From Pseudomonadota bacterium (GTDB lineage: Bacteria > Pseudomonadota > Gammaproteobacteria > Pseudomonadales > Azotimanducaceae): a DNA stretch of 47,274 nucleotides. Both the position numbers and the translations under genes were made by a program. The stretch's first letter is position 1. Each line of letters begins with the position of its first letter. This document shows positions 9,241-19,573 of this stretch, in pieces. Where the stretch lies: NCBI GenBank assembly GCA_022571865.1, contig JACZXA010000008.1:1-47274 (forward strand), written 5' to 3'. The notes beneath the pieces are model-generated. The model was not told where the DNA came from. It saw nothing but the letters and a program-made list of their open reading frames with translations, and did no database searches.

Positions 9241-9270
9241 GCGCCGGCGATTGTACTCACCTGTCCAACA

Positions 9271-9807
9271 ATGACTACATTGATTCTATTAGATCGAGAT
9301 GGCGTCGTTAATTTCGACTCCAAGGACTATATAAAGTCCGTGGATGAATGGGAGCCTATTCCGGGTTCCCTCGAGGCTATCGTTGCGCTCAAGAACGGCG
9401 GCTACCGGGTCGCCGTGTGTACCAACCAGGCTGGTATCGGTCGCGGCATATTCACCCTCGAAGATCTCGCAACCATCCACGAGGAGCTGCGAAACGCCCT
9501 CTCGAGCCTTGGCGGCTACCTCGATGGTCTGGCGTTCTGTCCACATCACCCGGACGATGGATGTCGTTGCCGGAAACCCGAACCGGGCATGTTGGTCGAC
9601 ATGATGGTCGATCTCAATGTAACCGCCGCTGACACCGTTTTTGTCGGTGACTCGTTGAAGGATGTCGAGGCGGCCTATGCCGCCGGGTGCGAAGCGGTAC
9701 TGGTGAGAACGGGCAATGGCAAAAAAGCCGAGCGAGAGGCTGCGGCACTTGGCGCTGTTGTCTTCGACGATCTTCGCGCATTCAGTCGAGCGACATTGAA
9801 AAACTGA
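9271..9807 (+). CDS. gmhB: D-glycero-beta-D-manno-heptose 1,7-bisphosphate 7-phosphatase
   Basis: This is a HAD-family phosphatase in the ADP-heptose pathway for the LPS inner core. The 178-residue protein has the nucleophile motif DRDGVVN (Asp8, Asp10), the TNQAGIGRG segment (51-59), and the zinc loop CPHHPDDGCRCRKP with Cys90, His92, Cys98 and Cys100, which separates GmhB from histidinol phosphatases. GDSLKDVEAA is the C-terminal HAD motif. plsC starts one base after its stop. In related genomes glyQ and glyS usually lie between tag and gmhB; they are absent here. Confidence 0.95.
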   Translation: MTTLILLDRDGVVNFDSKDYIKSVDEWEPIPGSLEAIVALKNGGYRVAVCTNQAGIGRGIFTLEDLATIHEELRNALSSLGGYLDGLAFCPHHPDDGCRCRKPEPGMLVDMMVDLNVTAADTVFVGDSLKDVEAAYAAGCEAVLVRTGNGKKAEREAAALGAVVFDDLRAFSRATLKN

Positions 9808-9808
9808 A

Positions 9809-10542
9809 ATGAACTCGAGTCTTCGCGCCTGCGTTTTCTATCTGGGTTACGCATCATTCACCATAGCGTGGGGGGCTGTATCCATCCTTGTTGCCTGGTT
9901 AGCGCCGTATCGAGGGCGTTTCCATTTCATCATCGGCACCTGGACTAATTTCTCGCTTTTCTGGTTGCGGTTGACCTGTGGGGTAGGGGTGCGAATTATC
10001 GGGGCAGAACATATACCGGAAAGCCCTTGCATCGTGCTCGTACGACACGAGAGCACCTGGGAAGTCGTCTTCCTGCAGACCCTGTTTGCCCCCAGGCAAC
10101 TCTCGTCAAACGCGAACTCCTCTGGATTCCCTTTTTTGGCTGGGCTTTTGCGCTCCTGAAACCCATCGCTATCGATCGTGGCAACCCGCGCAAGGCACTC
10201 AGAAAACTCATCCGGGAGGGACGGCAACGGCTACATGAAAATGTGTGGGTTGTGTTGTTTCCCGAAGGAACCCGCATGCCGGTCGATGAGATGGGTAAAT
10301 TTCAGGTGGGGGGTGCTGCGCTCGCCTTTGCAACCGGCGCGCCGCTTCTCGTGGTAGCGCATGATTCCGGTCGGTTCTGGCCACCCCATCAATTTCGTAA
10401 ACGAGCGGGCTCTGTCACCGTGAAGATCGCCCCGATGATCGATCCCACGGGAAAGACAACCAAAGAGATCAATGCACTCGCATCCGCGACGATGGCCACT
10501 CTCATGACAGAAATCGCAAATTCCTCAGGGTCGATAACTTAG
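9809..10542 (+). pseudogene. plsC: 1-acyl-sn-glycerol-3-phosphate acyltransferase, interrupted by one -1 frameshift
   Basis: PlsC makes phosphatidate from lysophosphatidate in the inner membrane. Frame 1 from ATG 9809 gives an N-terminal membrane segment and the HESTWE catalytic motif (HX4E) up to FLQTLFAP. After that the sensible protein continues in another frame: QATLVKRELLWIPFFGWAF, then VLFPEGTR with the EGTR motif, ending at 10542. The change falls at a run of five C (10089-10093); one added C would restore a 244-residue enzyme. Each half is well conserved, so a sequencing error is more likely than true loss. It follows gmhB directly and overlaps the convergent carboxyltransferase gene by 18 bases. 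Confidence 0.88.
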
Positions 10543-12078
10543 TCCTGCCCTTGGCCCTAATTGCGTCAACAATACGGGCCACGCATCTTCCAGGAAATCG
10601 ACCAGCAACGGTCTCGTGTCGCGCGGATCGATAATATCCTCAATGCCAAAAGCATAAGCGTTGCGCAAGGGAGAGGATATAGCTTGTAACCGCGCTTCGA
10701 TTTCGGCGCGTTTGGCGTCTGGATCGAGGGCTTCTTCAATTTCGCGTTTGTACGCGATAGCGGTACCCCCTTCGATATGCATTGAACCCCCATGTGTCGA
10801 GGGCCACGCATAACGTCGATAAAAGCCGTCGCTACGTGAATGTAGTCCACCCGCTACTCCATACAGTTGCCGCACGATAAAACAGATGTACGGCGTACGG
10901 CTGGCCGACATGGCTGTGACGATGCGCGCACCGGCCCGTACGATCCCCATTTTTTCTTGCTCGAGTCCTACTGAAAAACCCGGTTCATCGGCGAAGTACA
11001 CCAGGGGTAGGTGGAAGGTGTCACATAGATCCAACAGGCGCAGCGTCTTTTCACCCGCTGCGACATCCATGGAGCCACCGTTGAATTTGGGGTTGTTTAT
11101 CATTACTCCGCAAGGCAGCCCATTCACTCGGGCGAGGCCCGTCATACGTGCCCGGCCGTAAAAAGGACTCATTTCAAAAAAGCTGTTTTTGTCTAAAACG
11201 GCGTCGAGAATCTTACGGGGATCGTAAATCTTCCTGCGGTTGTTAGGCACGATGGACAATAGTGACTCCTCGCGGCGTTCCTTATCGTCATCGCACGGCA
11301 GTTTGGGCGGGGCTTCATACACGCTCGAAGGCAGATATGAAAGAAACCGGCGCACCTGTTCGATCGCGCCACTTTCACTATCCGCAAGATTCATGATTAC
11401 GCCATTCCTGACCTGAACACGTTCGTCACCTAGATCTTCCTTTGAAATAGTGCGTCCGGTGGCTTGTTCCACCACTTTCGGGCCGGCCACAAATACCTGG
11501 CTGGTTTTCTTGACCATCACGTTGAAATGGCAAAGCGCCGCTTGCACCGCGGGCAACCCCGCCACCGAGCCGAGCACCGCGGATACGACCGGGATGGTGT
11601 TGAGCATCTCCGCGACGCGACCCCCTCCAGCGGCGTTGCCAGGCAAATAGGTATGCCCGATCTGTTCGAAGGTTCTGACGCTCCCTCCGGTTGCATCTAA
11701 CAAATGTATGAATGGCAGCCGAGCACTCAGAGCGAAATTTTCTGCATGTCCTCGCTTGTTACCCACGTTGGCGTCCGAGGCGCCGCCGCGAATAGTGAAG
11801 TCACCACCGGAGAAAACTACTTTTCTCCCCGCTATCCTGCAAGTGCCGATGACGGTATTGGAGGGTTTCAGGTTCGAGAGCTTCTCGCCGTCCCAGGTCG
11901 GCGTACCCGCTAACGTTCCGATCTCCTGAAAGCTACCTGGGTCCGCCAACAACTCAATGCGCTCGCGAATCGTCAGCTTGCCTCGGTTATGTTGAAACTC
12001 GACGCCCGCCAATCCGCCCATCTCGCGCGCCATGGCTTCCTGGCGTTTGAGCTCTTCGACCTCTTTGCGCCAACTCAT
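10525..12078 (-). CDS. Acyl-CoA carboxylase, carboxyltransferase (beta) subunit, substrate unknown
   Basis: This family moves carboxyl from biotin to an acyl-CoA. The 517-residue protein has the two crotonase-like halves of a PccB/MccB-type subunit: N-terminal KLTIRERIELLADPGSFQEI and GGSVRTFEQIG, then GVMINNPKFNGGSMDVAAGE and the C-terminal carboxyltransferase half. The stretch that is usually KAYGGAYDVM in PccB-like proteins reads QLYGVAGGLH here, so it belongs to a divergent subgroup. No biotin carboxylase or biotin carrier gene is in the window. It lies between gyrB and plsC, which are adjacent in P. aeruginosa, so it appears to be an insertion. A clear GAGAGGG ribosome binding site precedes the ATG at 12078. 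Confidence 0.85.
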   Translation of the reverse strand: MSWRKEVEELKRQEAMAREMGGLAGVEFQHNRGKLTIRERIELLADPGSFQEIGTLAGTPTWDGEKLSNLKPSNTVIGTCRIAGRKVVFSGGDFTIRGGASDANVGNKRGHAENFALSARLPFIHLLDATGGSVRTFEQIGHTYLPGNAAGGGRVAEMLNTIPVVSAVLGSVAGLPAVQAALCHFNVMVKKTSQVFVAGPKVVEQATGRTISKEDLGDERVQVRNGVIMNLADSESGAIEQVRRFLSYLPSSVYEAPPKLPCDDDKERREESLLSIVPNNRRKIYDPRKILDAVLDKNSFFEMSPFYGRARMTGLARVNGLPCGVMINNPKFNGGSMDVAAGEKTLRLLDLCDTFHLPLVYFADEPGFSVGLEQEKMGIVRAGARIVTAMSASRTPYICFIVRQLYGVAGGLHSRSDGFYRRYAWPSTHGGSMHIEGGTAIAYKREIEEALDPDAKRAEIEARLQAISSPLRNAYAFGIEDIIDPRDTRPLLVDFLEDAWPVLLTQLGPRAGLSYRP

Positions 12079-12171
12079 CTGGACATCACCCTCTCAATAG
12101 CCCTGACGCTCACGTTTCGTTTTACTGTTCCCCCACAGCAACGCAAAGAGGAATGTTCGTGCAGTTACATC

Positions 12172-14580
<2,409 letters not shown>

Positions 14581-14660
14581 TCACTTTCCTTAAATTCGCT
14601 TATCCCCGGAGCACAATCGGCACCGAAGCGTGATAATTGTTCTGTTGCCAACACAAATGG

Positions 14661-15770
14661 CTATTTCTGTCTGTGAACGCTTCCACGTTCCACGTGAAAC
14701 ACCGCCAACCCCAGCCCCGCAAAAGGGCTTTTATTGGTTTTCGGCAGCGGTAGTGGATGCGTAGACGTTGCCAGTATCTGGCAGTCCATTTCCTCCAAGA
14801 GTTCGAAAAACTGAAAGTTATGGCCTTCGTCCAACTCGGCCCCAACATCATCAATCAAGAAAACGCTCGTTCGATTATCAAGTTTGGTCAATAACCGCGC
14901 CTGGCTGAGTTTGAGGGCACTGGCGACCATCTTGCCCTGACCTCTGGACAGTATAGTATTCGCCCTTGCGGCCCCCACCCACAGCTCAATTTCGGCTCGG
15001 TGGGGACCCATCTGGGTGTGCCCCGATTTTACCTCTCTTGGGGCCAAATCACCCAACACTTTCCGCAAGTTTTGATCCCGGGGCCAACCACGCTGGTACC
15101 GAACTTCTACCCGAAGTTCGGGCGCCAGGCGAGCCAACAGTTGTTCGAATACCGGGACGAGGGCCTCCAGATACTGATAACGCCGCTCATCGATCCGTTG
15201 AGCCGCCTCAACGAGCTGTTCCGTCCAGGGTTCAAGGCGACTTTCGTCACCTTCACCTCGAGCAATCTCTTTCAACAGCGCATTGCGCTGCTTAAGCACC
15301 TGTAAGTACGCTCTCAGTTCCCGCAAATAGGCAGGTTCCACGTGAAACGTGCCCCAGTCCAACCACTGTCGTCGTCCAAGGGGTTCACCAAACACGAGAT
15401 CGCTCAAATCCGGCAACATCACCTGAAGGGGAACGAGCCTTGCGGCTTCAGACAACCGATGTTCGAGAATTCCGTCGACCTTAAGTTCCGTACGACCTCG
15501 TTTGTCCTTACTGATCGCCAGGGTTTTCGAACCCTGTAGCTCGTCGCTGAGAGAACCGCGAACCGCGAGAAATTCCTGATCGTTCTGGATCAGCGTACTG
15601 GAACGCGGAGTGCGAAACGAACGCCCGCGCACCAGCAGATGCACCGATTCCAGTATGGCCGTTTTTCCTGCGCCATTGGGGCCATACAGAAAATTCAACC
15701 CGGGGCTCAGCTCCAGGGAAACGGCGGAGAGATTGCGGAAAAAAGAGATCTCGAGTCGATCAAAATGCAC
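14661..15770 (-). CDS. recF: DNA replication and repair protein RecF
   Basis: RecF is an SMC-like ATPase that helps load RecA at single-strand gaps. The 369-residue protein begins HFDRLEISFFRNL after the initiator and has Walker A YGPNGAGKTAILES, a signature region near SRGQGKMVASALKLSQA and Walker B VFLIDDVGAELDE. The GTG start at 15770 is chosen because it lies 10 nt after the dnaN stop and matches the family N-terminus; a longer open frame reaching 15881 would run back into dnaN. No clear ribosome binding site is seen, so translation is probably coupled to dnaN. Unusually, the gene contains two parS-like ParB sites, at 14687-14700 and 15335-15348. Confidence 0.97.
   Translation of the reverse strand: MHFDRLEISFFRNLSAVSLELSPGLNFLYGPNGAGKTAILESVHLLVRGRSFRTPRSSTLIQNDQEFLAVRGSLSDELQGSKTLAISKDKRGRTELKVDGILEHRLSEAARLVPLQVMLPDLSDLVFGEPLGRRQWLDWGTFHVEPAYLRELRAYLQVLKQRNALLKEIARGEGDESRLEPWTEQLVEAAQRIDERRYQYLEALVPVFEQLLARLAPELRVEVRYQRGWPRDQNLRKVLGDLAPREVKSGHTQMGPHRAEIELWVGAARANTILSRGQGKMVASALKLSQARLLTKLDNRTSVFLIDDVGAELDEGHNFQFFELLEEMDCQILATSTHPLPLPKTNKSPFAGLGLAVFHVERGSVHRQK
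14687..14700. promoter_or_regulatory. parS-like ParB binding site 1 (inside recF)
   Basis: GTTCCACGTGAAAC matches the bacterial chromosomal parS palindrome (consensus core GTTNCACGTGNAAC). The base following is A, which extends the match on one side. It lies within 30 bp of the 3' end of recF. Confidence 0.8.
15335..15348. promoter_or_regulatory. parS-like ParB binding site 2 (inside recF)
   Basis: A second exact copy of GTTCCACGTGAAAC, 648 bp from the first and in the same orientation. Its flanks (G on both sides) differ from site 1, so the two share only the 14-bp core. Confidence 0.8.
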
Positions 15771-15780
15771 GACCGACTGG

Positions 15781-16884
15781 TTACAGGCGCATGGGCATAA
15801 CGACGTACATGGTATCTTCTTTGCCGGGACTTTCGATGAGTGCACTGCTATTCGCATCCGACACACTGATGCGCACCTCATCGGTGTCGAGCACGTTCAA
15901 CACATCCTGCAGATAGCTGACGTTGAAGCCTATTTCCATACGTTCGCCCTGATAGCTCACATCAACGACCTCTTCGGCTTCTTCCTGCTCCGGATTATTG
16001 GCTTGAATGGTGAGTTGATCAGTTTCGATGATCAGCCGCACCCCGCGATATTTTTCGTTGGACAATATAGACGCACGATGAAACGCTTGTTTCAGCGTCT
16101 CGCGATCCCCGATAATGGTGCGGTTCGCATCCTTGGGTATCACTTTCTCATAGTCAGGGAACTTGCCATCTACCAGCTTGGAGGTCAGCGTGTAGTTGCC
16201 TCGTGTGACTCTGATGTGGTTAGCACTCACGTGCAGGGTGACGTCCTCATCACCATCGGACAGTAAACGACCCAATTCCAGGACACCTTTACGGGGTACG
16301 ATCGCCTGGCGCCGTTCTACGCCCGGCGCCCCCACATTGACGGTACAGGTAGCCAGGCGATGCCCGTCCGTCGCCACGGTACGAGTATATTCACTCGTGA
16401 CCTCCAGCAGCATCCCGTTGAGAAAGTAGCGCACATCCTGCTGCGCCATCGAGAAACTTACCTGATCCAGCAGATGCTGCAAATCGCGCGTTGACAGCCG
16501 CAACTCTATATCTCCGGGGCCGCTTTCTACCTTGGGGAAATCCGCGGCCGGGAGTGTGGCAAGCGAAAATCGGCTTCGGCCAGATCGAACGATCGCTCGG
16601 TCGCCGTCCACATGTACCGAAACCTCCGCACCCGCGGGTAATGACCGCCAGATATCGGCGAGTTTCCTCGCCGGAATCGTTGCACGGCCATCCTGTTCGA
16701 TCGTAACCCCATTCTCCACGACCGTGAGTTCCACTTCCAAATCGGTGCCCGTGATCGACAGGACTCCTTTTTCCGCCACGACTAACAAGTTTGCTAACAC
16801 AGGCAAGGTTTGCCGACGTTCTACAACGCCCGTGACTAACTGCAACGGACGCAGCAACGCTTCTCGGTCCGTGGTGAATTTCAT
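15781..16884 (-). CDS. dnaN: DNA polymerase III beta sliding clamp
   Basis: DnaN forms the ring-shaped clamp that tethers polymerase III to DNA. The 367-residue length fits the three-repeat clamp fold (E. coli 366). Recognisable parts are MKFTTDREALLRPLQ, VERRQTLPVLANLL, the central VATDGHRLA and the C-terminal VMPMRL, which closes the hydrophobic protein-binding pocket. An AGGAAAG ribosome binding site stands 4-5 nt before the ATG. It lies 54 bp after dnaA, the classical dnaA-dnaN-recF-gyrB order. Confidence 0.98.
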   Translation of the reverse strand: MKFTTDREALLRPLQLVTGVVERRQTLPVLANLLVVAEKGVLSITGTDLEVELTVVENGVTIEQDGRATIPARKLADIWRSLPAGAEVSVHVDGDRAIVRSGRSRFSLATLPAADFPKVESGPGDIELRLSTRDLQHLLDQVSFSMAQQDVRYFLNGMLLEVTSEYTRTVATDGHRLATCTVNVGAPGVERRQAIVPRKGVLELGRLLSDGDEDVTLHVSANHIRVTRGNYTLTSKLVDGKFPDYEKVIPKDANRTIIGDRETLKQAFHRASILSNEKYRGVRLIIETDQLTIQANNPEQEEAEEVVDVSYQGERMEIGFNVSYLQDVLNVLDTDEVRISVSDANSSALIESPGKEDTMYVVMPMRL

Positions 16885-16938
16885 AACTTTCCTGGCTGGG
16901 TTAGCTTCTTGTCCACACTACTCTTTATTTGGATAGAA

Positions 16939-18270
16939 CTAACTCGATAACGATCGAATGAGGTTCTTGTGGTCCTCGGCAATGTCTGCGTTGGTATCTC
17001 GAAGTTCGGCAATTTTTCTACAGGCATGTAAAACGGTGGTGTGGTCCCTGCCACCAAACGCCTCACCAATTTCTGGCAACGAATGATTGGTTAGCTCCTT
17101 GGCCAGGCTCATGGCCATCTGCCGGGGTCGGGCGATACTTCGGTTACGTCGCTTGGAGAGGATATCTGAAATTTTGATGTTGTAGTACTCGGCAACCGTT
17201 TTCTGAATATTCTCGATACGAACCTGGCGATCCTGGATGGCCAGCAGATCTCGAAGAGAGCGCTTGACCTGATCGATGGTGATCCGGCTCCCTGTGAAAC
17301 GTGCGTTAGCTATCACCCGGCGTAGCGCACCTTCCAGCTCTCGAACGTTCGAGCGAATTCGTTCGCCGATGAAAAAAGCGACAGCGGGATCTAGATCGAC
17401 CTGTTCGGCTTCCGCCTTTTTCATCAGAATAGCCACCCGGGTCTCTAATTCAGGGGGTTCTACCTGCACGGTCAGCCCCCAGACAAATCTAGATTTCAAT
17501 CGCTCCTCGAGCCCATCAATTTCCCGTGGGTAACGATCGCAGGTGAGCACCATCTGGTGTCCACGTTCGAGAAGCCCGTTAAACACGTGGAAAAACTCCT
17601 CCTGAGAACGAAGTTTTTTTGCAAAAAATTGAATGTCATCGATGAGCAGAGTATCTACCGAGCGGTAATACTGCATAAAATCCAGCATGGTGCCTTGTTT
17701 CAAGGCGCTGACCATATCCTGCACGAATCGTTGTGAATGTAGATAGACGACTCTTGCCTTAGGGTTGTTCGCACGTACCTGATGACCCACTGCCTGCATG
17801 AGATGGGTCTTGCCGAGACCGACCCCGCCATACAACAGCAGCGGGTTGTAAGACTGTCCCGGGTTTTCCGCCACCTGCTGGGCGGCCGCCTTAGCGAGCT
17901 CGTTAGATTTTCCCTCGACAAAAGTAGCGAAGGTAAAATCCGGATTCATATATTGGACAGGCTGGTCACCCGCCCCGGTGCCATTAGCACGCAGCGGTTT
18001 AGGTTCGGCTTCGAGCGGATCCCCAACCGAGCCGACATCGAGACTCACCTGCAGTGGCGTACCGAGGTCGCCAGATTGGTCGAGGAGTTCGCTGATACGC
18101 TCCAGGTAGGCCATCCGGACTTGATTTTTGACATAACGATTGGGCGCCATCAGGCGCAGACGACCTTCTTCCTGACTCGCATGAAGCGGTCTAATCCAGG
18201 TGTTGAATTGTTTGGAAGACAGCTCGTTCTGAAGCTGTTCTAGACATTTCTGCCATGCGGAACGTCCCAC
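16939..18270 (-). CDS. dnaA: Chromosomal replication initiator DnaA
   Basis: DnaA binds oriC boxes and opens the origin. Counting from the GTG at 18270, domain I begins [11 protein letters not shown], Walker A GGVGLGKT is near 148-155, Walker [10 protein letters not shown] near 208-216, and the domain IV DNA-binding signature [14 protein letters not shown] starts near 407. The total is 443 residues. The frame is open to a TTG at 18339, which would add 23 residues. The GTG is preferred because it follows GGGGGC and AAAAGG, gives the family-like start, and because a TAGAAT box at 18347-18342 would start the transcript downstream of that TTG. Confidence 0.96.
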   Translation of the reverse strand: MGRSAWQKCLEQLQNELSSKQFNTWIRPLHASQEEGRLRLMAPNRYVKNQVRMAYLERISELLDQSGDLGTPLQVSLDVGSVGDPLEAEPKPLRANGTGAGDQPVQYMNPDFTFATFVEGKSNELAKAAAQQVAENPGQSYNPLLLYGGVGLGKTHLMQAVGHQVRANNPKARVVYLHSQRFVQDMVSALKQGTMLDFMQYYRSVDTLLIDDIQFFAKKLRSQEEFFHVFNGLLERGHQMVLTCDRYPREIDGLEERLKSRFVWGLTVQVEPPELETRVAILMKKAEAEQVDLDPAVAFFIGERIRSNVRELEGALRRVIANARFTGSRITIDQVKRSLRDLLAIQDRQVRIENIQKTVAEYYNIKISDILSKRRNRSIARPRQMAMSLAKELTNHSLPEIGEAFGGRDHTTVLHACRKIAELRDTNADIAEDHKNLIRSLSS

Positions 18271-18341
18271 CCTTTTTGCCCCCAATCGTGCGTTTTTATT
18301 GTCTGCGACTTGGATCTTCAGCGTTGCTCGAATCTGCAATC

Positions 18342-18347
18342 ATTCTA
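18342..18347 (-). promoter_or_regulatory. Possible -10 box of dnaA
   Basis: TAGAAT on the minus strand, about 72 nt upstream of the GTG start. No good -35 is seen at 16-18 bp spacing, so support is limited. Confidence 0.35.
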
Positions 18348-18498
18348 GCCACTAGACAGCCGCCTTGGCTATGCAAACGGCCGCAAAAAAAACCCGTTTT
18401 TTCAGATCAACAGCAAATTCAAAAACTTAAGCTATGCTAGGGGAACGGGGCGCCGCAGAGTCAAGTCGTCTTGGCTGTTAGCAGTTCGTTGAAGAACC

Positions 18499-18507
18499 TG
18501 TGGATAG
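18499..18507 (-). promoter_or_regulatory. DnaA box, one mismatch
   Basis: TGTGGATAG on the plus strand, i.e. CTATCCACA on the minus strand; 8 of 9 match to TTATCCACA. It is oriented towards the perfect box 60 bp away. Confidence 0.65.
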
Positions 18508-18566
18508 TTTGGGTCGGCGGTTTCAATCACGATGGGCACACAGGGTCCTGATCGGCTCCGCTCCCC

Positions 18567-18575
18567 TTATCCACA
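18567..18575 (+). promoter_or_regulatory. DnaA box, perfect
   Basis: TTATCCACA, a perfect strong-consensus DnaA box in the centre of the dnaA-rpmH gap. Confidence 0.8.
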
Positions 18576-18688
18576 CCTATCTAACTCCATCCCGGGCCAT
18601 CATTAAAGGCTCTGCACCGCTTTTCAACAGCCATAGGCAGCCTCAATAAGCAACAACAACAAAATTTTAATTAACTCGTTATTATTCA

Positions 18689-18718
18689 TTGACACCGAAA
18701 CTGTGGATTTCTTAGAAT
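18689..18718 (+). promoter_or_regulatory. Promoter of rpmH-rnpA-yidD-yidC
   Basis: TTGACA (18689-18694, perfect) and TAGAAT (18713-18718) are spaced 18 bp apart. The spacer contains the DnaA-box-like TGTGGATTT (18702-18710), so DnaA binding could affect transcription. The predicted leader before rpmH is about 80 nt. Confidence 0.75.
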
Positions 18719-18805
18719 CGCGCTCCCTTTTTTGACTTGCATGCTCAGCCGTTTCATCGCCTAGCTGTTTTGGCGGGTACCGGTTAAGCACTTCGACAAC
18801 TTCTT

Positions 18806-18940
18806 ATGAAGAGAACCTTTCAGCCAAGTAATTTGAAGCGCAAGCGCCGGCATGGATTTCGTTCCCGCATGGCTACGCGAGGTGGACGAAAAGTCATCAA
18901 CGCCAGGCGTGCCAAAGGCCGTAAGCGGCTTAGCGCATAA
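18806..18940 (+). CDS. rpmH: 50S ribosomal protein L34
   Basis: L34 is a small, very basic large-subunit protein. The 44-residue product reads [19 protein letters not shown] and then [11 protein letters not shown] and AKGRKRLSA, a textbook L34. It starts the rpmH-rnpA-yidD-yidC cluster next to oriC. No good Shine-Dalgarno sequence precedes the ATG. rnpA starts 5 nt after the stop. Confidence 0.98.
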   Translation: MKRTFQPSNLKRKRRHGFRSRMATRGGRKVINARRAKGRKRLSA

Positions 18941-18945
18941 CCGCG

Positions 18946-19305
18946 TTGAGTAATCCCCTCGGTTTTCCACCGAGAGTGCGCCTTACTCACTCCCGAGATT
19001 TCGACCGAGTCTTCAAGCGTGCCGATATTCGAAGTCGGCATGGGGCGTTACGTATTGCCGCGGTAGCGAATAGAATGGCGTCCCCTCGGATGGGCCTGGT
19101 TGTATCCAAGCGGACCGTTCGCAAGGCGGTCGAGCGCAATCGCATCAAACGTGTTTTGCGTGAGGAGTTTCGCGGCCGGCGGCGCTTCCTGCCGGCTCTG
19201 GACATCGTTATCCAAGTGGTGGCGCGAGCGGACAACTCGGCATTGCGAGCGGATGCAGATATTTTATTTACACGATTGGCGGTTAGCCCAGGCGACGCAA
19301 CATGA
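18946..19305 (+). CDS. rnpA: Ribonuclease P protein component
   Basis: RnpA is the protein cofactor that helps the RNase P RNA mature tRNA 5' ends. The 119-residue product has FPPRVRLTHSRDFDRVFKRA at the N-terminus and the RNR signature region KAVERNRIKRVLREEFR. The start is taken as TTG 18946, 5 nt after the rpmH stop, because it gives the family-typical short leader before the F-P motif; a GTG at 18976 is an alternative. Its TGA overlaps the yidD ATG (ATGA). Confidence 0.96.
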   Translation: MSNPLGFPPRVRLTHSRDFDRVFKRADIRSRHGALRIAAVANRMASPRMGLVVSKRTVRKAVERNRIKRVLREEFRGRRRFLPALDIVIQVVARADNSALRADADILFTRLAVSPGDAT

Positions 19306-19568
19306 CTTGGCAGCTTCCTAAGCGGATTCTCAAGGGCCTGATACGCGTGTACCAGGTCACGTTGAGCCCATACATTGGTCGGCAATGCCGCTTCGAACCA
19401 ACCTGCTCGTATTACGCATTACAAGCGCTTGAGGAGTACGGCGCGTGTCAGGGTACATGGCTTGCCGTCAAACGGGTTGGGCGTTGTCACCCGTTTCATC
19501 CGGGGGGCTTTGATCCTGTTCGGCCAGTCCGGCAAGTAGCTCGACAAACGACCCGAGAGGAGACTTAG
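19302..19568 (+). CDS. yidD: Membrane protein insertion efficiency factor YidD
   Basis: YidD is a small membrane-associated protein that helps membrane protein insertion with YidC. The 88-residue product carries the whole family signature: LSPYIGRQCRFEPTCSYYA, then KRVGRCHPFHPGG and DPV, with three conserved cysteines. It overlaps rnpA by four bases and yidC follows after 5 nt. Confidence 0.96.
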   Translation: MTWQLPKRILKGLIRVYQVTLSPYIGRQCRFEPTCSYYALQALEEYGACQGTWLAVKRVGRCHPFHPGGFDPVRPVRQVARQTTREET

Positions 19569-19573
19569 TTTTC

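Larger units (their letters stand above)
18340..18725. other. Putative replication origin oriC (dnaA-rpmH intergenic region)
   Basis: This is the main part of the 535-bp gene-free stretch between dnaA and rpmH, where pseudomonad origins lie. It holds a perfect DnaA box TTATCCACA (18567-18575), an opposite-strand box TGTGGATAG (18499-18507, one mismatch) and a weaker TGTGGATTT (18702-18710). An AT-rich stretch at about 18657-18690 (TTTTAATTAACTCGTTATTA region) could be the unwinding element. An A-tract/T-tract pair flanks ACCCGT near 18385-18402. The two arms of the gene map diverge from here. Only three boxes were found by eye; experimental oriC boundaries are unknown. Confidence 0.8.

Noticed and set aside
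10089-10093. Programmed frameshifting in plsC
   Set aside because: No slippery heptamer plus pseudoknot was seen, and plsC is not known to use it; sequence error is simpler.
10027-10542. The second part of plsC as a separate gene
   Set aside because: Its first residues are not family-like and the rest is the direct continuation of plsC after a one-base shift.
16909-16917. TTGTCCACA between dnaA and dnaN as a DnaA box
   Set aside because: One mismatch from consensus and isolated, so a chance match is likely; not part of the main origin.
17583-17596. A CACGTG-containing sequence within dnaA resembling parS
   Set aside because: Only about 10 of 14 core bases match and the outer bases on both sides are wrong.
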